DNA of 33,535 nt from NCBI GenBank assembly GCA_009785215.1, contig WQWU01000029.1, positions 1 through 33,535 on the forward strand. The letters are read 5' to 3'. This document shows positions 1 to 8,589 of the stretch, piece after piece. Both the position numbers and the translations under genes were made by a program. The stretch is from Treponema sp. GTDB taxonomy: Bacteria > Spirochaetota > Spirochaetia > Treponematales > Breznakiellaceae. Every line of letters starts with the position of its first letter. Positions within the stretch are counted from its first letter, which is position 1. The notes below the pieces were generated by a model. It was not told the origin of the DNA. It ran no database searches and saw only the letters and a program-made list of their open reading frames with translations.

Positions 1-37
1 TACAGCAAAATCTTTTAGTTTCCGCCCCGGCTGCCAT
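1..37 (-). CDS. 5' end of an unidentified gene (partial)
   Basis: Reading leftward, an ATG at 37-35 opens a frame beginning MAAGAETKRFCC that runs off the window edge. A ggag motif lies 6 nt before the ATG, and a plausible promoter lies 32 nt upstream of it, so this looks like a real gene start rather than a chance ATG. Only twelve codons are visible and the product cannot be identified. Confidence 0.45.
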   Translation of the reverse strand, partial: MAAGAETKRFCC

Positions 38-68
38 CGATGTCTCCAAAAATGTTTTATCACTTATT

Positions 69-96
69 ATTATAACGCATTAATAGCATAAATCAA
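69..96 (-). promoter_or_regulatory. promoter for the partial gene at the left edge
   Basis: On the minus strand TTGATT (91-96) and TATAAT (69-74) are separated by 16 bp, upstream of the gene starting at 37. The surroundings are very AT-rich, which raises the chance of spurious -10 matches. Confidence 0.4.
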
Positions 97-307
97 TTAT
101 TATAAATTTGCAAACATTTTTTTTATTATTTTGTGTATTATTTATTATTTTAACCTCTCAGATTATTTTTTTTCGCTCTTGGTTTGTAATGTGTTCAACC
201 GCATTGGTTTTTACTCACTTTGTTAACATTTTAAGAGCAAATCTTTTTCTGACATAAATAAATTATATGTCAGAAAGTTCGTTTTTACTCATAAGCAGCT
301 TTTTTCT
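97..307. other. AT-rich intergenic region without a gene
   Basis: The stretch between the left-edge promoter and the accA stop is AT-rich and carries no convincing reading frame. Its only clear structure is the inverted repeat at 246-276. Confidence 0.6.
246..276 (-). terminator. inverted repeat after accA, possible terminator
   Basis: The 11-nt arms tttctgacata (246-256) and tatgtcagaaa (266-276) are perfectly complementary around a 9-nt loop, 32 nt past the accA stop. A terminator for the acc/fab operon is the natural reading. However, the leftward transcript would have an A-rich stretch after the hairpin rather than a U-run, so it may be an mRNA-end stabiliser or a protein-binding palindrome. 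Confidence 0.4.
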
Positions 308-1231
308 CTACTCGCCTACTGCTTCGTTCCAGTGTCCGATTGTTCGAATCTTTTGGTTTCGGTAACGTACCAGAACACTCGGGTTGCGGCTGCAAATATC
401 ATCAAGGTCTTTAACAAGAATATCCTTGATCGATTTTGCAGTTGCATCTGGATCGATATGAGCGCCGCCTGCAGGTTCAGGAATAATACCATTAATTACC
501 TTAAATGCAAGAAGATCTTTAGAAGTTATTCTAAGCATTGCAGCGGCATCTTTTGCTTTTGAGGCATCACGTAAAAGAATAGAAGCGCAGCCTTCCGGGC
601 TTATAACAGAATATATTGCATTTTCCAGCATATAAATTTTATCGCCAACGCCAAGTCCTAATGCTCCGCCCGAACCGCCTTCGCCGATTATAATACAAAT
701 TACAGGCGTTAAAAGCTGAGAGAACTCCATTAAGTTTCTGGCAATAGCTTCGCCGATTCCTCGTTCTTCTGCTCCCAAACCGGGATATGCGCCTGATGTA
801 TCTATTAATGTAATTACAGGTCTGCGGAATTTTTCTGCATCTTTTGCAAGACGAAGCGCCTTGCGGTAGCCTTCGGGATTTGCCATTCCATGATTACGCA
901 ATACATTTTCTTTTAATGTGCGTCCTTTCTGATTCGCAATAATTGTTACAGGTCTAGAGTTTAAAAACGCAAGCCCTCCAACAATAGCAGGATCATCGCC
1001 GTAAGCGCGATCTCCGTGCAATTCTATAAAATTATCAAATATTCTATTGATATAATCTAACGAATACGGCCTATCGGGATGGCGTGCAAGCTCTACTTGT
1101 CTCCAAACTTTTTCGGATTTTGACTGCGAGCGGATTTTTTCTTCCAATACAGAGAGTTCATCGCTTGCCTCAATACCCGATTCGTTCATAAGGTTTTTTA
1201 ATTCTTGTATTTTATCTTCAAGTTTAATCAT
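308..1231 (-). CDS. accA: acetyl-CoA carboxylase carboxyltransferase subunit alpha
   Basis: AccA (307 aa) forms the carboxyltransferase with AccD and moves the carboxyl group from biotin on AccB to acetyl-CoA, giving malonyl-CoA in the cytosol. The protein opens with the family's helical region and continues with the crotonase-like core, including ELHGDRAYGDDPAIVGG near 70-86 and the glycine-rich GEGGSGGALGLGVGD near 182-196 that shapes the acyl-CoA site. Length is normal for the family (about 310-320). The ATG overlaps the accD stop as ATGA, with ggagag just upstream, so translation is probably coupled. It is the last gene of the ten-gene operon. Confidence 0.96.
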   Translation of the reverse strand: MIKLEDKIQELKNLMNESGIEASDELSVLEEKIRSQSKSEKVWRQVELARHPDRPYSLDYINRIFDNFIELHGDRAYGDDPAIVGGLAFLNSRPVTIIANQKGRTLKENVLRNHGMANPEGYRKALRLAKDAEKFRRPVITLIDTSGAYPGLGAEERGIGEAIARNLMEFSQLLTPVICIIIGEGGSGGALGLGVGDKIYMLENAIYSVISPEGCASILLRDASKAKDAAAMLRITSKDLLAFKVINGIIPEPAGGAHIDPDATAKSIKDILVKDLDDICSRNPSVLVRYRNQKIRTIGHWNEAVGE

Positions 1232-2016
1232 GATACTCTCCTTGTTTCGCTTCGGCGATGAAGGTCTATTAAAGCAGAAATTGTTTTTTTCTGTTCATCG
1301 CGAGGAACAATGATATCAACAAAACCTTTATCCATCTGAAACTCTGCACGCTGAAATCCTTCGGGAAGAGTTTGCCTGATTGTACCTTCGATAACACGAG
1401 GACCTGCAAACCCAATTAATGCACCGGGTTCTGCCATTGTTACATCGGCAAGCATTGCAAAAGAAGCGGTAACGCCTCCTGTTGTAGGATCACAAAGAAC
1501 AATAAAATACGGTATGCCTGCTCTTGCAAGTTCTGCAGCAGCGCTTGATGTTTTTGCCATTTGTAAAAGCGAAAAGATACCTTCCTGCATTCTGGCTCCG
1601 CCCGATGTTGTATAAATAATTACAGGTTTTTTTTCTGCAGCGCCTTTTAAAAGAGCTCTTGTTACTTTTTCTCCGACAACCGATCCCATAGAACCGCCCA
1701 TAAAGTTAAAAGACATAACTCCAAGAACAACAGGTTTTCCGTCTATCGTACAAGTTCCTGTGATAACTGCATCTTTCATTTGCGCCTTTGCTTCCGCCTC
1801 AGAAAGTTTTTCCTGATACCCTGATAAGTCAATCGGATTTAAAGAACGCAAACTTTGAGAGAACTCTACAAAGCTTCCCTTGTCTGCAAGATATTCAATT
1901 CTTTCTTTTGGTTCCATTCTGTAATGAAAACCGCATCCGGGACAGGTATTAAGATTTGCGCTAATTTCTTTTTCGCTGTAAACACCGCCGCACTTTTGAC
2001 ATGATTTATCTGCCAT
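1228..2016 (-). CDS. accD: acetyl-CoA carboxylase carboxyltransferase subunit beta
   Basis: AccD (262 aa from the ATG at 2016) is the partner of AccA in the carboxyltransferase. An N-terminal zinc ribbon is visible (C6, C9, C25, C28: CQKC and CPGC), followed by the crotonase-like domain with TTSGGARMQEG and a PTTGGVTASFAMLAD stretch. A TTG two codons upstream also lies in frame, but aaggaag is spaced 7 nt from the ATG and would abut the TTG, so the ATG is preferred. The start lies inside the end of accC (11 bp overlap) and the stop overlaps the accA start, indicating tight coupling. It is slightly shorter than many AccD proteins at the C-terminus. Confidence 0.95.
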   Translation of the reverse strand: MADKSCQKCGGVYSEKEISANLNTCPGCGFHYRMEPKERIEYLADKGSFVEFSQSLRSLNPIDLSGYQEKLSEAEAKAQMKDAVITGTCTIDGKPVVLGVMSFNFMGGSMGSVVGEKVTRALLKGAAEKKPVIIYTTSGGARMQEGIFSLLQMAKTSSAAAELARAGIPYFIVLCDPTTGGVTASFAMLADVTMAEPGALIGFAGPRVIEGTIRQTLPEGFQRAEFQMDKGFVDIIVPRDEQKKTISALIDLHRRSETRRVS

Positions 2017-3364
2017 TTTCAACTTCCTTTTCTATAACTCCATACCATGATGTACTAAAATTACCGCTTCTAAAAACAGGATGATTAATAATCCACCGCT
2101 GTCTTTCTATGTTTGTTTTAATTCCTTCTATTACCAGCTCACGTAAAGCCCTGTCCATTCGAGCAAGAGCATGATTCCTGTCTGTTCCGTGAACAATTAA
2201 TTTTGCTATCATGGAATCGTAAGTAGGCGGAACAGTGCATCCTGCATACAAGAAAGAATCAAAACGAATTCCAATGCCGCCGGGTATTTCTAAATGCGTA
2301 ATTTTTCCCGGGGTATGAGCATTAATTCTGCATTCAATAGACCAGCCGTTAAAATTAATTTTTTTAGGATCGATTTCCATACGGCCTTCTGTTGCAGCAA
2401 GTATCTGCTGACGAATAATATCTACATTAGTAACATATTCGCTGACAGGATGTTCAACCTGAACACGTGCGTTTACTTCCATAAAGTAAAACGATTCACC
2501 CTCTACAAGAAACTCTATCGTACCTGCTCCACGGTATTTTAATTCCTTAAACATCGGAACTGCGCCAGCCGCCATTGCAGCCCGCATTTTATCGGTAACT
2601 CCGGGAGACGGACTTTCTTCGATCAATTTTTGATGATGCTTTTGCACGGAGCAATCACGTTCGCCAAGTACAGCAACATTACCGTTTCCGTCTGCAAGAA
2701 TTTGTAATTCAACATGACGGGGATTTTCTAAATATCTTTCTATAAAAACAGTTCCATCGGCAAAGTTTGATTCAGCTTCGCTGCTTGCAATAGTAATATT
2801 TTCTTCCAAGTCTTCGGCCTTGCGGACAATGCGCATACCTTTTCCGCCGCCGCCTGCAGCAGCTTTAATAATTACAGGGAAGCCAAGTTTTTTGGCGGCT
2901 TCTACTGCTTTGCCGTCTTTTGCATTAACAGCGCCTGTTCCCGGCGTAATTGGAAGACCGTATTTTTGTGCGGTTTCTCTAGCTTTTACTTTGTCGCCTA
3001 ACAGTTCGATTACATCAGGATCAGGACCAATAAATATTATTCCATTCTCTTTTACCAAACGGGCAAACTTTGCATTTTCGGAAAGGAATCCTACGCCAGG
3101 GTGGATTGCTTCGCATTGTGTACTTTTTGCCGCCATAACAAGACTTTCCATAAGCAAATAACTTTTGGAAGAAGGCGGCGGACCAATACAAATTGCTTTG
3201 TCTGCAAGCCGAACATGAAGATTATCTTTGTCTGCGGTTGAATAGACCGCTACAGTTTCTATACCCATTTCTCTGCAGGTGCGAATTACACGGACTGCTA
3301 TCTCGCCTCGATTAGCAATAAGAATCCGTTTTACTTTCGTCTGCGGATTATTCTTGTTTAACAA
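2006..3364 (-). CDS. accC: acetyl-CoA carboxylase biotin carboxylase subunit
   Basis: AccC (452 aa) carboxylates the biotin on AccB using ATP and bicarbonate. The N-terminal domain has the typical ILIANRGEIAVRVIR; the ATP-grasp domain has the glycine-rich loop KAAAGGGGKGM (167-177), RDCSVQ near 237 and EVNARVQVEH (296-305), which carries metal and bicarbonate site residues. Length matches the family (about 450). The start appears to be TTG: ggag lies 6 nt before it and the gap from accB is 10 bp. All catalytic motifs are intact. Confidence 0.96.
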   Translation of the reverse strand: MLNKNNPQTKVKRILIANRGEIAVRVIRTCREMGIETVAVYSTADKDNLHVRLADKAICIGPPPSSKSYLLMESLVMAAKSTQCEAIHPGVGFLSENAKFARLVKENGIIFIGPDPDVIELLGDKVKARETAQKYGLPITPGTGAVNAKDGKAVEAAKKLGFPVIIKAAAGGGGKGMRIVRKAEDLEENITIASSEAESNFADGTVFIERYLENPRHVELQILADGNGNVAVLGERDCSVQKHHQKLIEESPSPGVTDKMRAAMAAGAVPMFKELKYRGAGTIEFLVEGESFYFMEVNARVQVEHPVSEYVTNVDIIRQQILAATEGRMEIDPKKINFNGWSIECRINAHTPGKITHLEIPGGIGIRFDSFLYAGCTVPPTYDSMIAKLIVHGTDRNHALARMDRALRELVIEGIKTNIERQRWIINHPVFRSGNFSTSWYGVIEKEVENGR

Positions 3365-3374
3365 GCCAGACTCC

Positions 3375-3830
3375 TTAATTTCTTTTTACAGTAAAAAGCG
3401 CTTGTCCGTATTCAACAAGGTCAGTGCTTTTTGCATGAACTGCAACAATTTCGCAGTCAAACTCAGCTTCTAGATGGTTCATCATTTTCATTGCTTCTAA
3501 TATACAGAGTGTCTGCCCTGCTTTAACTTTTGATCCAACTTTAACAAACGAAGGAGCATCTGGGCTGGGGGATGAATAAAAAGTTGCCACAATCGGACTA
3601 TTTATTTTTTCGCCTTCGCCGGAAGAAATTCCAAGGTGAACATTTTGTTCAGCCTGTGCGCTGCTGCCGGAAGCGGCACCAGAAGCACCGCTTGCTGCAG
3701 TTGATTTAACAACAGAGCCGCCGCCGTCTTTGCGTAATACAAAACGAGTAGATCCATCGCTAAACTCAAGCTCCGAAATTGCGGCCGAATTAAACTTGTC
3801 GACCATTGCTAAAAAGAATTTGTCATCCAT
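3375..3830 (-). CDS. accB: biotin carboxyl carrier protein of acetyl-CoA carboxylase
   Basis: AccB (151 aa) carries the biotin that shuttles between AccC and the AccA/AccD carboxyltransferase. The layout is standard: an N-terminal part (1-37), a flexible Ala/Ser/Gly-rich linker (about 40-62), and a C-terminal biotinyl domain with EAMKMM, in which K115 is the predicted biotinylation site. It lies 10 bp upstream of accC and 30 bp downstream of fabV, on the same transcript by arrangement. Confidence 0.95.
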   Translation of the reverse strand: MDDKFFLAMVDKFNSAAISELEFSDGSTRFVLRKDGGGSVVKSTAASGASGAASGSSAQAEQNVHLGISSGEGEKINSPIVATFYSSPSPDAPSFVKVGSKVKAGQTLCILEAMKMMNHLEAEFDCEIVAVHAKSTDLVEYGQALFTVKRN

Positions 3831-3860
3831 AATTACATCCTCTCTTAAAATTGTTTATTA

Positions 3861-5054
3861 TTATACTTCTTTATCATAATCAACGCCAGCGACATCAAAA
3901 CCATGAACTTCCAAAAAGTCATGTTTAACACCGTTTATGTCGGTTACTTGATATACATTTTCTGTATTTGTACTTTTCATTTTTTCTGCAACAGCTTTTT
4001 GCACATCATCACGCATTTCCCAGTCGTCTATACGGATTCTATTTTCGCTGTCTACAGCAACTTTACCGTCAGGTGAATAGAGCCTGTCTTTATACAAGCG
4101 TACAATTTGTTCTATGCAGCCTTCGTGTAAATTCATTTCCTTCATAATTTTAAAAAGACAGGTAAGATACAACGGGATAGATGGAATTACCGAACTAGAA
4201 CGTGTTACAAGCGCTTTATTTACAGATACCCATGCGCCTGCAATTTTATTCTGATTTGTGAACTTATTATTTATGTCACGGCCTGCACGTTCAAGATCTT
4301 CTTTTGCTTTTCCAATTGTTCCGTTTTTATAAATTGCCCATGATGATTCAGGACCAATATATGTATAAGCAACAGTTCGTGTCTGCGGCGAAAATAATCC
4401 TTTGCCGTCCAGAGCATCCATCCATAATTCCCAATCTTCGCCGCCCATAACTTTAACAGTGTTGGAAATTTCTTCATCTGTTGCAGGATCAATACTAAAT
4501 GAGCCGAAAGTTCCGTCCATCATGTTAAGCGATTCGCCGCTAATTCCAGAACCGATTGGTTTAATTACAGATTTATACATGACGCCGTCTTTTGGATCTG
4601 TTCTTACAGGAGAAGCAATCGAATAAACAAATAAATCGATTTTTGCAGGAATGCCGGCTTTTTCGGCAGCTTGTTTAACAGCCTCTGCAGTTTTTACTTT
4701 CATTTCGTTAGAGAACGCATCGCCGTTTAAAGTAATAGAAACAAGTCCTGATTTTTCTGCTTCTTTATCGAACGTTTCGTTATTATAATACCCGGGAGTA
4801 CCGCTTCGTTTTTCTGATGGTTCATTTTCGAATGACAAACCAACTGTAGCTGCCCCGTACCCAAAACCTGCGCTAATGCGGCTTGCAAGGCCATAACCAA
4901 TTGAGCAGCCAACAACTAAAACTAACTTAGGAGAGTTAGTATCCTTAGACATATTTTTTTTAACATATTCAATTTGATTTAACACACTAGCGGCGCAGCC
5001 AGCAGGATGCGCATTCAAGCAAATATTATTTCTAATCATCGGTTTAATTGACAT
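3861..5054 (-). CDS. fabV: FabV-type enoyl-ACP (trans-2-enoyl-CoA) reductase
   Basis: This 397-aa protein is a FabV/TER family enoyl reductase, which performs the NAD(P)H-dependent last step of each elongation cycle. The Rossmann fold carries VVGCSIGYGLASRI (48-60), and the family signature Tyr-x8-Lys is present as Y242 and K251 (IYKNGTIGKAK). Length fits the family (about 400). The start has ggag 7 nt upstream. No fabI, fabK or fabL is in the cluster, so this is the operon's enoyl reductase. The closely related T. denticola enzyme is known to act on crotonyl-CoA, so a CoA substrate is possible, but its place between fabZ and accB argues for fatty acid synthesis. Confidence 0.95.
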   Translation of the reverse strand: MSIKPMIRNNICLNAHPAGCAASVLNQIEYVKKNMSKDTNSPKLVLVVGCSIGYGLASRISAGFGYGAATVGLSFENEPSEKRSGTPGYYNNETFDKEAEKSGLVSITLNGDAFSNEMKVKTAEAVKQAAEKAGIPAKIDLFVYSIASPVRTDPKDGVMYKSVIKPIGSGISGESLNMMDGTFGSFSIDPATDEEISNTVKVMGGEDWELWMDALDGKGLFSPQTRTVAYTYIGPESSWAIYKNGTIGKAKEDLERAGRDINNKFTNQNKIAGAWVSVNKALVTRSSSVIPSIPLYLTCLFKIMKEMNLHEGCIEQIVRLYKDRLYSPDGKVAVDSENRIRIDDWEMRDDVQKAVAEKMKSTNTENVYQVTDINGVKHDFLEVHGFDVAGVDYDKEV

Positions 5055-5075
5055 CTAACATCTCCATAATAATTT

Positions 5076-5141
5076 GTGGAGTTTTGCTGCAAGCAAAACT
5101 CCTAATGATAGGACAAAAAGCTATGCTTTTTGGCCTATCAT
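5076..5141 (-). repeat. two consecutive hairpins between fabZ and fabV
   Basis: Hairpin one has arms 5107-5121 and 5125-5139 (gatagg / cctatc outside, caaaaagc / gctttttg inside, one mismatch) and spans the fabZ stop codon. Hairpin two has perfect 11-nt arms ggagttttgct (5078-5088) and agcaaaactcc (5092-5102) with a 3-nt loop. This is the longest gap in the operon (66 bp). No U-run follows, so a complete terminator is unlikely; RNA processing, stabilisation or partial attenuation fit better. Confidence 0.7.
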
Positions 5142-5543
5142 ACACATCCATTCGGCTTCGGCGGCAACTTCTTCGCCGACATATGCCTTACCGCGCTGCT
5201 TAATCATCTTAGGTGACACACGCAAGTTTTCAATTTCGCAGCGCACTTCATCGCCAGGACGAACCTGCCGTCTGAATTTAACTTTATCGACAGTGGCAAA
5301 AAAGAACAAGGCATCATCGCCTAGCACTCCAAGCTGACGAAGCCCCGCTCCGCCTGATTGTGCCATTGTTTCTACAAGGATAACTCCCGGCACCACAGGG
5401 TACTCGGGAAAATGTCCTTTAAAAAAATATTCACTTTCTGCAAACATTCGCTTTGTAACAATCTTCTCGTTCGACGCCTCTATAATCTCATCAACAAAAA
5501 GAAACGGCTCTCTATGCGGTAAAAGTTTTTCTATATCACTCAT
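5121..5543 (-). CDS. fabZ: 3-hydroxyacyl-ACP dehydratase
   Basis: FabZ (140 aa) dehydrates beta-hydroxyacyl-ACP to trans-2-enoyl-ACP. The hotdog-fold signature is complete: IEKLLPHREPFLFVDEI at the N-terminus and KGHFPEYPVVPGVILVETMAQ in the middle, with catalytic H44 and E58. A gggag ribosome site precedes the ATG, and 15 bp separate it from fabF. Its last codons lie in the first of two hairpins that separate it from fabV. Confidence 0.96.
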   Translation of the reverse strand: MSDIEKLLPHREPFLFVDEIIEASNEKIVTKRMFAESEYFFKGHFPEYPVVPGVILVETMAQSGGAGLRQLGVLGDDALFFFATVDKVKFRRQVRPGDEVRCEIENLRVSPKMIKQRGKAYVGEEVAAEAEWMCMIGQKA

Positions 5544-5558
5544 TACACAATCTCCCTG

Positions 5559-6830
5559 TTATCCATTGTACTTCTTAAAAACCACAACGCCGTTATGACC
5601 GCCGAAACCAAGCGAACCTGATGCAGCAACATTAATCTCGCCGTACTGCGCTTTGTTAGGTACATAATCCAAATCACATTCAGGATCAGGATTATCAAGA
5701 TTGATGGTCGGCGGATAAAACCCGTCACGCATTGCAAGAATACAAGCGATAGCCTCAACACCGCCTGCAGCTGCGATACAATGGCCATGCATTCCCTTTG
5801 TACTGGAAATTTTCATTTTGTAAGCATGATCGCCAAATGCAATCTTAAGCATCTTTGTTTCTGTAGGATCGTTTATTTCTGTAGATGTGCCATGCGCATT
5901 ATAATATTGAATGTCTTCCGGTTTAAGACCTGCATCGGCAATTGCGTTTTTAACAGCTAATGCTCCGCCCTGACCTGTCGGATCCGGCGATGTTATGTGA
6001 TATGCATCTGCAGATACGCCGTATCCTGCAAGTTCTGCGTGAATTTTTGCTCCTCTTGCTTTTGCATGTTCTTCGCTTTCAAGAATTAAAATACCTGAGC
6101 CTTCGCCCATAACAAAACCGTCACGATCTGCATCAAACGGGCGGGATGCTTTTGTTGGATCATCGTTTCTTTTTGTAGAAAGCGCTTTTAACATCTGGAA
6201 ACCGCCGATTGAAAACGGAATAACAGAAGCTTCTGTACCGCCGGCAATAACTACATCACATTTGCCGCAGCGGATTAAATCCAATGCCTGCCCCATTGCG
6301 TCTGTACCTGCAGCGCATGCAGTAACCTGAGTATAAGCAGGCCCCTTTGTGCCGAAAAGCATCGATATATTTCCTGCCGCTTCGTTTGGAATCATCATTG
6401 GGATTGTAAGAGGCGGCATTCTTTTTGGACCGTCATTAAATAATTTTTTAAATGCTTCTGCAACAACATCAAAGCCGCCCTGACCGTTTCCAATAACAAT
6501 ACCGATTCTTTCGGCATTGCATTTAACAGGACGTTTTCCGTTTTCTTCGATATCGCCGACAAGCCCTGCATCCAAAAGAGCCTGCGTTGCTGCAGCGACT
6601 GCAAGCTGTGTAAAACGCGCCATTTTGCGCGCTTCTTTTTTATCCATCCATAAACTAGGATCAAAGTTTTTAACTTCGCCTGCGATTGTAACATCAAAAC
6701 CTGTGGTATCAAACGATTCGATTTTTCCAATTCCGCTCTTTCCTTCTTTTAAAGCTGCGCAAAAATCTTCTACATTTGTTCCGATAGGACAAAGAACACC
6801 CATTCCAGTTACTACAACTTTCTTTTTCAT
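5559..6830 (-). CDS. fabF: beta-ketoacyl-ACP synthase II
   Basis: FabF (423 aa) condenses malonyl-ACP with a growing acyl-ACP. The Cys-His-His triad is present: C172 in TACAAGTDAMG, H313 in NAHGTST, and H350 in STKGMHGH, with K345 nearby. Length is slightly over the usual 410-415, mainly from an insertion around DIEENGKRPVKCNAE (93-107). aggag lies directly upstream of the ATG, and fabG ends 12 bp before it. No separate fabB is in the window, so this enzyme probably does all elongation condensations. Confidence 0.97.
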   Translation of the reverse strand: MKKKVVVTGMGVLCPIGTNVEDFCAALKEGKSGIGKIESFDTTGFDVTIAGEVKNFDPSLWMDKKEARKMARFTQLAVAAATQALLDAGLVGDIEENGKRPVKCNAERIGIVIGNGQGGFDVVAEAFKKLFNDGPKRMPPLTIPMMIPNEAAGNISMLFGTKGPAYTQVTACAAGTDAMGQALDLIRCGKCDVVIAGGTEASVIPFSIGGFQMLKALSTKRNDDPTKASRPFDADRDGFVMGEGSGILILESEEHAKARGAKIHAELAGYGVSADAYHITSPDPTGQGGALAVKNAIADAGLKPEDIQYYNAHGTSTEINDPTETKMLKIAFGDHAYKMKISSTKGMHGHCIAAAGGVEAIACILAMRDGFYPPTINLDNPDPECDLDYVPNKAQYGEINVAASGSLGFGGHNGVVVFKKYNG

Positions 6831-6842
6831 ATTTACTCCTCT

Positions 6843-7577
6843 TTAGAAAAACATTCCGCCGTCTACAGGCAATACTTGCCCTGTTATATATGATGAAATA
6901 TCAGATGCAAAGAAAAGCGCAGCCTGCGCAATATCTTCTGCTTTTCCTGTCCGCTTTAATGGAATAACATCGATCATTTTTTGTTTAACATCATCGGATA
7001 ACACTGCAGTCATATCTGTTTCTATAAAACCAGGGGCAATTGCATTAACCCTAACCCCGCGGCTTGCAACTTCCGATGCCAAACTTTTTGTAATGCCGAT
7101 TAAACCCGCTTTGCTTGCAGCATAATTTGCCTGCCCACCATTGCCATGAATGCCAATGATGCTGGACATATTAATAATTGAACCTGCTCTCTTGCGGATC
7201 ATATCTCTTGCTACTGTGCGGGCAACAAAAAAAGCCGCGGAAAGGTTTACATCTATTACTTTCTGCCACTCTTCTATCGACATTCTAAACGAAAGATTAT
7301 CTTTGGTTATGCCTGCATTGTTTACAAGAATATCAAAACCGCCCGATTCTTTTACAGCGCTTTCTATAACCGCATCAACTTCATTTAACTTTCCCAGGTC
7401 TGCACAAATCCAGTGCAGCTTACCTGCAGATTTTTCAATTCGTTCTTTTAAATCATCAGGTTCTTTTGTACCAAGACCCCAAACTTCTGCGCCTGCTGCC
7501 AGGAAACAATCAGTGATTGCTTTTCCAATTCCGCGCCCGGCTCCAGTAATTAATGCTTTTTTTCCGTTTAAATCCAT
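6843..7577 (-). CDS. fabG: 3-oxoacyl-ACP reductase
   Basis: FabG (244 aa) is the NADPH-dependent short-chain dehydrogenase that reduces beta-ketoacyl-ACP. It shows the TGAGRGIG cofactor loop (11-18), NNAG (86-89), and the catalytic S139, Y152 and K156 (YAASK). The C-terminus SYITGQVLPVDGGMFF is typical. Its length is standard. aagga is placed 7 nt before the ATG and 17 bp separate it from fabD. Confidence 0.96.
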   Translation of the reverse strand: MDLNGKKALITGAGRGIGKAITDCFLAAGAEVWGLGTKEPDDLKERIEKSAGKLHWICADLGKLNEVDAVIESAVKESGGFDILVNNAGITKDNLSFRMSIEEWQKVIDVNLSAAFFVARTVARDMIRKRAGSIINMSSIIGIHGNGGQANYAASKAGLIGITKSLASEVASRGVRVNAIAPGFIETDMTAVLSDDVKQKMIDVIPLKRTGKAEDIAQAALFFASDISSYITGQVLPVDGGMFF

Positions 7578-7594
7578 TTAATTTTCCTTTATGA

Positions 7595-8572
7595 TTACAA
7601 TTGTAAATTATTAATATCTTCCATTGTACCGGCGGTAAAAACCGGTATCTGGCTGTCTGTATCTTTCCATAAACCCTGTAAAACTTTACCGGGACCAACT
7701 TCGAGACAAACATCAATTCCGTTTTCTGCAGCAATCGATGCTTCTTCTTCTACCCAGCGGACAGGGTTGGTAATTTGCTGTACTGCAAGTTTTTTTGCTT
7801 CTGCACCCGATGAAATCTTTTTACCTGTAACATTGGAAAAAATTGTAATTGACGGGTCGTTAAATGTAATAGTTTCAAGCACGGGAACAAAATCTTCCAA
7901 TGCATCTGTCATAAGCGGCGAATGGAAAGGACCTGCAACTGGTAAACGGATTGCACGTTTTGCTCCGGCTTCTTTAAATCTATTTTCTGCTTCTGTTAAT
8001 GCTGCGGCGGTTCCTGCAACTACAACCTGTTTTTGCGAATTTATGTTAGCTGCATATAAATCTTTTATTTTCCATTGTACAATTAATTCTTCTACAGTGC
8101 CGGGAGTAAGTCCTACAATCGCTGACATTCCGGGGGCTGTAATAGCTTCGCTATTTACAACTTCGTTGTTTACTATGTCACCGCCAGCGGCACTGCGGAG
8201 TTTATCAGCAGTTTTCTGCATTGCCTCTCCTCTTATTTTAACAAGACGGAAGCAATCAGCGGCGCTGATAATATTTGCGCACACTAAAGCGGCATATTCG
8301 CCAAGGCTGAAGCCTGCGCAGGCGGAAGGAGTAAAACCTTTATCTGAAAGATAAAACATCGCCGCCAAATTAGCTGTTGTAATTGCAGGCTGAGAAATAT
8401 CTGTGCGCTTTAAGGTATCAGCATCAGAATTAAGAAGTTCTTTAATATCCTTACCTAGAATATCAGATGCAGTTTCAAAAAGTGTTTTTACTGAATCGGA
8501 TTCCAATAAATCCATCGCCATACCCGAATACTGCGCTCCCTGCCCCGGAAATAAATACACAAGTTTTTTCAA
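7595..8572 (-). CDS. fabD: malonyl-CoA:ACP transacylase
   Basis: FabD (325 aa from a TTG at 8572) loads malonyl onto acyl carrier protein. LFPGQGAQ opens the protein; the nucleophile elbow GFSLGEYA and the catalytic-His motif GPFHSPLM are intact. The TTG is chosen because caggag lies 7 nt upstream and translation then begins KKLVYLFPGQG, as in the family; a longer in-frame TTG at 8596 would overlap the fabH end and has no ribosome site. The segment between MQKTADK and MSAIVGL is longer than usual and contains a repeated VNNEV-VNSEA peptide (see findings). Confidence 0.95.
   Translation of the reverse strand: MKKLVYLFPGQGAQYSGMAMDLLESDSVKTLFETASDILGKDIKELLNSDADTLKRTDISQPAITTANLAAMFYLSDKGFTPSACAGFSLGEYAALVCANIISAADCFRLVKIRGEAMQKTADKLRSAAGGDIVNNEVVNSEAITAPGMSAIVGLTPGTVEELIVQWKIKDLYAANINSQKQVVVAGTAAALTEAENRFKEAGAKRAIRLPVAGPFHSPLMTDALEDFVPVLETITFNDPSITIFSNVTGKKISSGAEAKKLAVQQITNPVRWVEEEASIAAENGIDVCLEVGPGKVLQGLWKDTDSQIPVFTAGTMEDINNLQL
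8146..8175 (-). repeat. 15-bp imperfect tandem duplication inside fabD
   Basis: Two adjacent 15-nt units, cttcgctatttacaa (8146-8160) and cttcgttgtttacta (8161-8175), match at 12 of 15 positions and encode the peptides VNNEV and VNSEA in frame. They sit where FabD proteins usually have a short loop before the AAI/SAIVGL strand. Confidence 0.6.
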
Positions 8573-8589
8573 AATATTTCTCCTGTTTC

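Noticed and set aside
97-307. tRNA or small RNA gene in the AT-rich left gap
   Set aside because: No cloverleaf-like arms, T-loop GTTCRANY context or promoter-terminator pair could be made out apart from a simple inverted repeat.
2820-3161. Rightward reading frame opposite accC
   Set aside because: It is a shadow of the accC coding strand with no ribosome site or recognisable protein features.
7767-8354. 195-codon rightward frame opposite fabD
   Set aside because: It is long, but lies wholly antisense to a conserved gene and its composition is that of a reverse-frame shadow.
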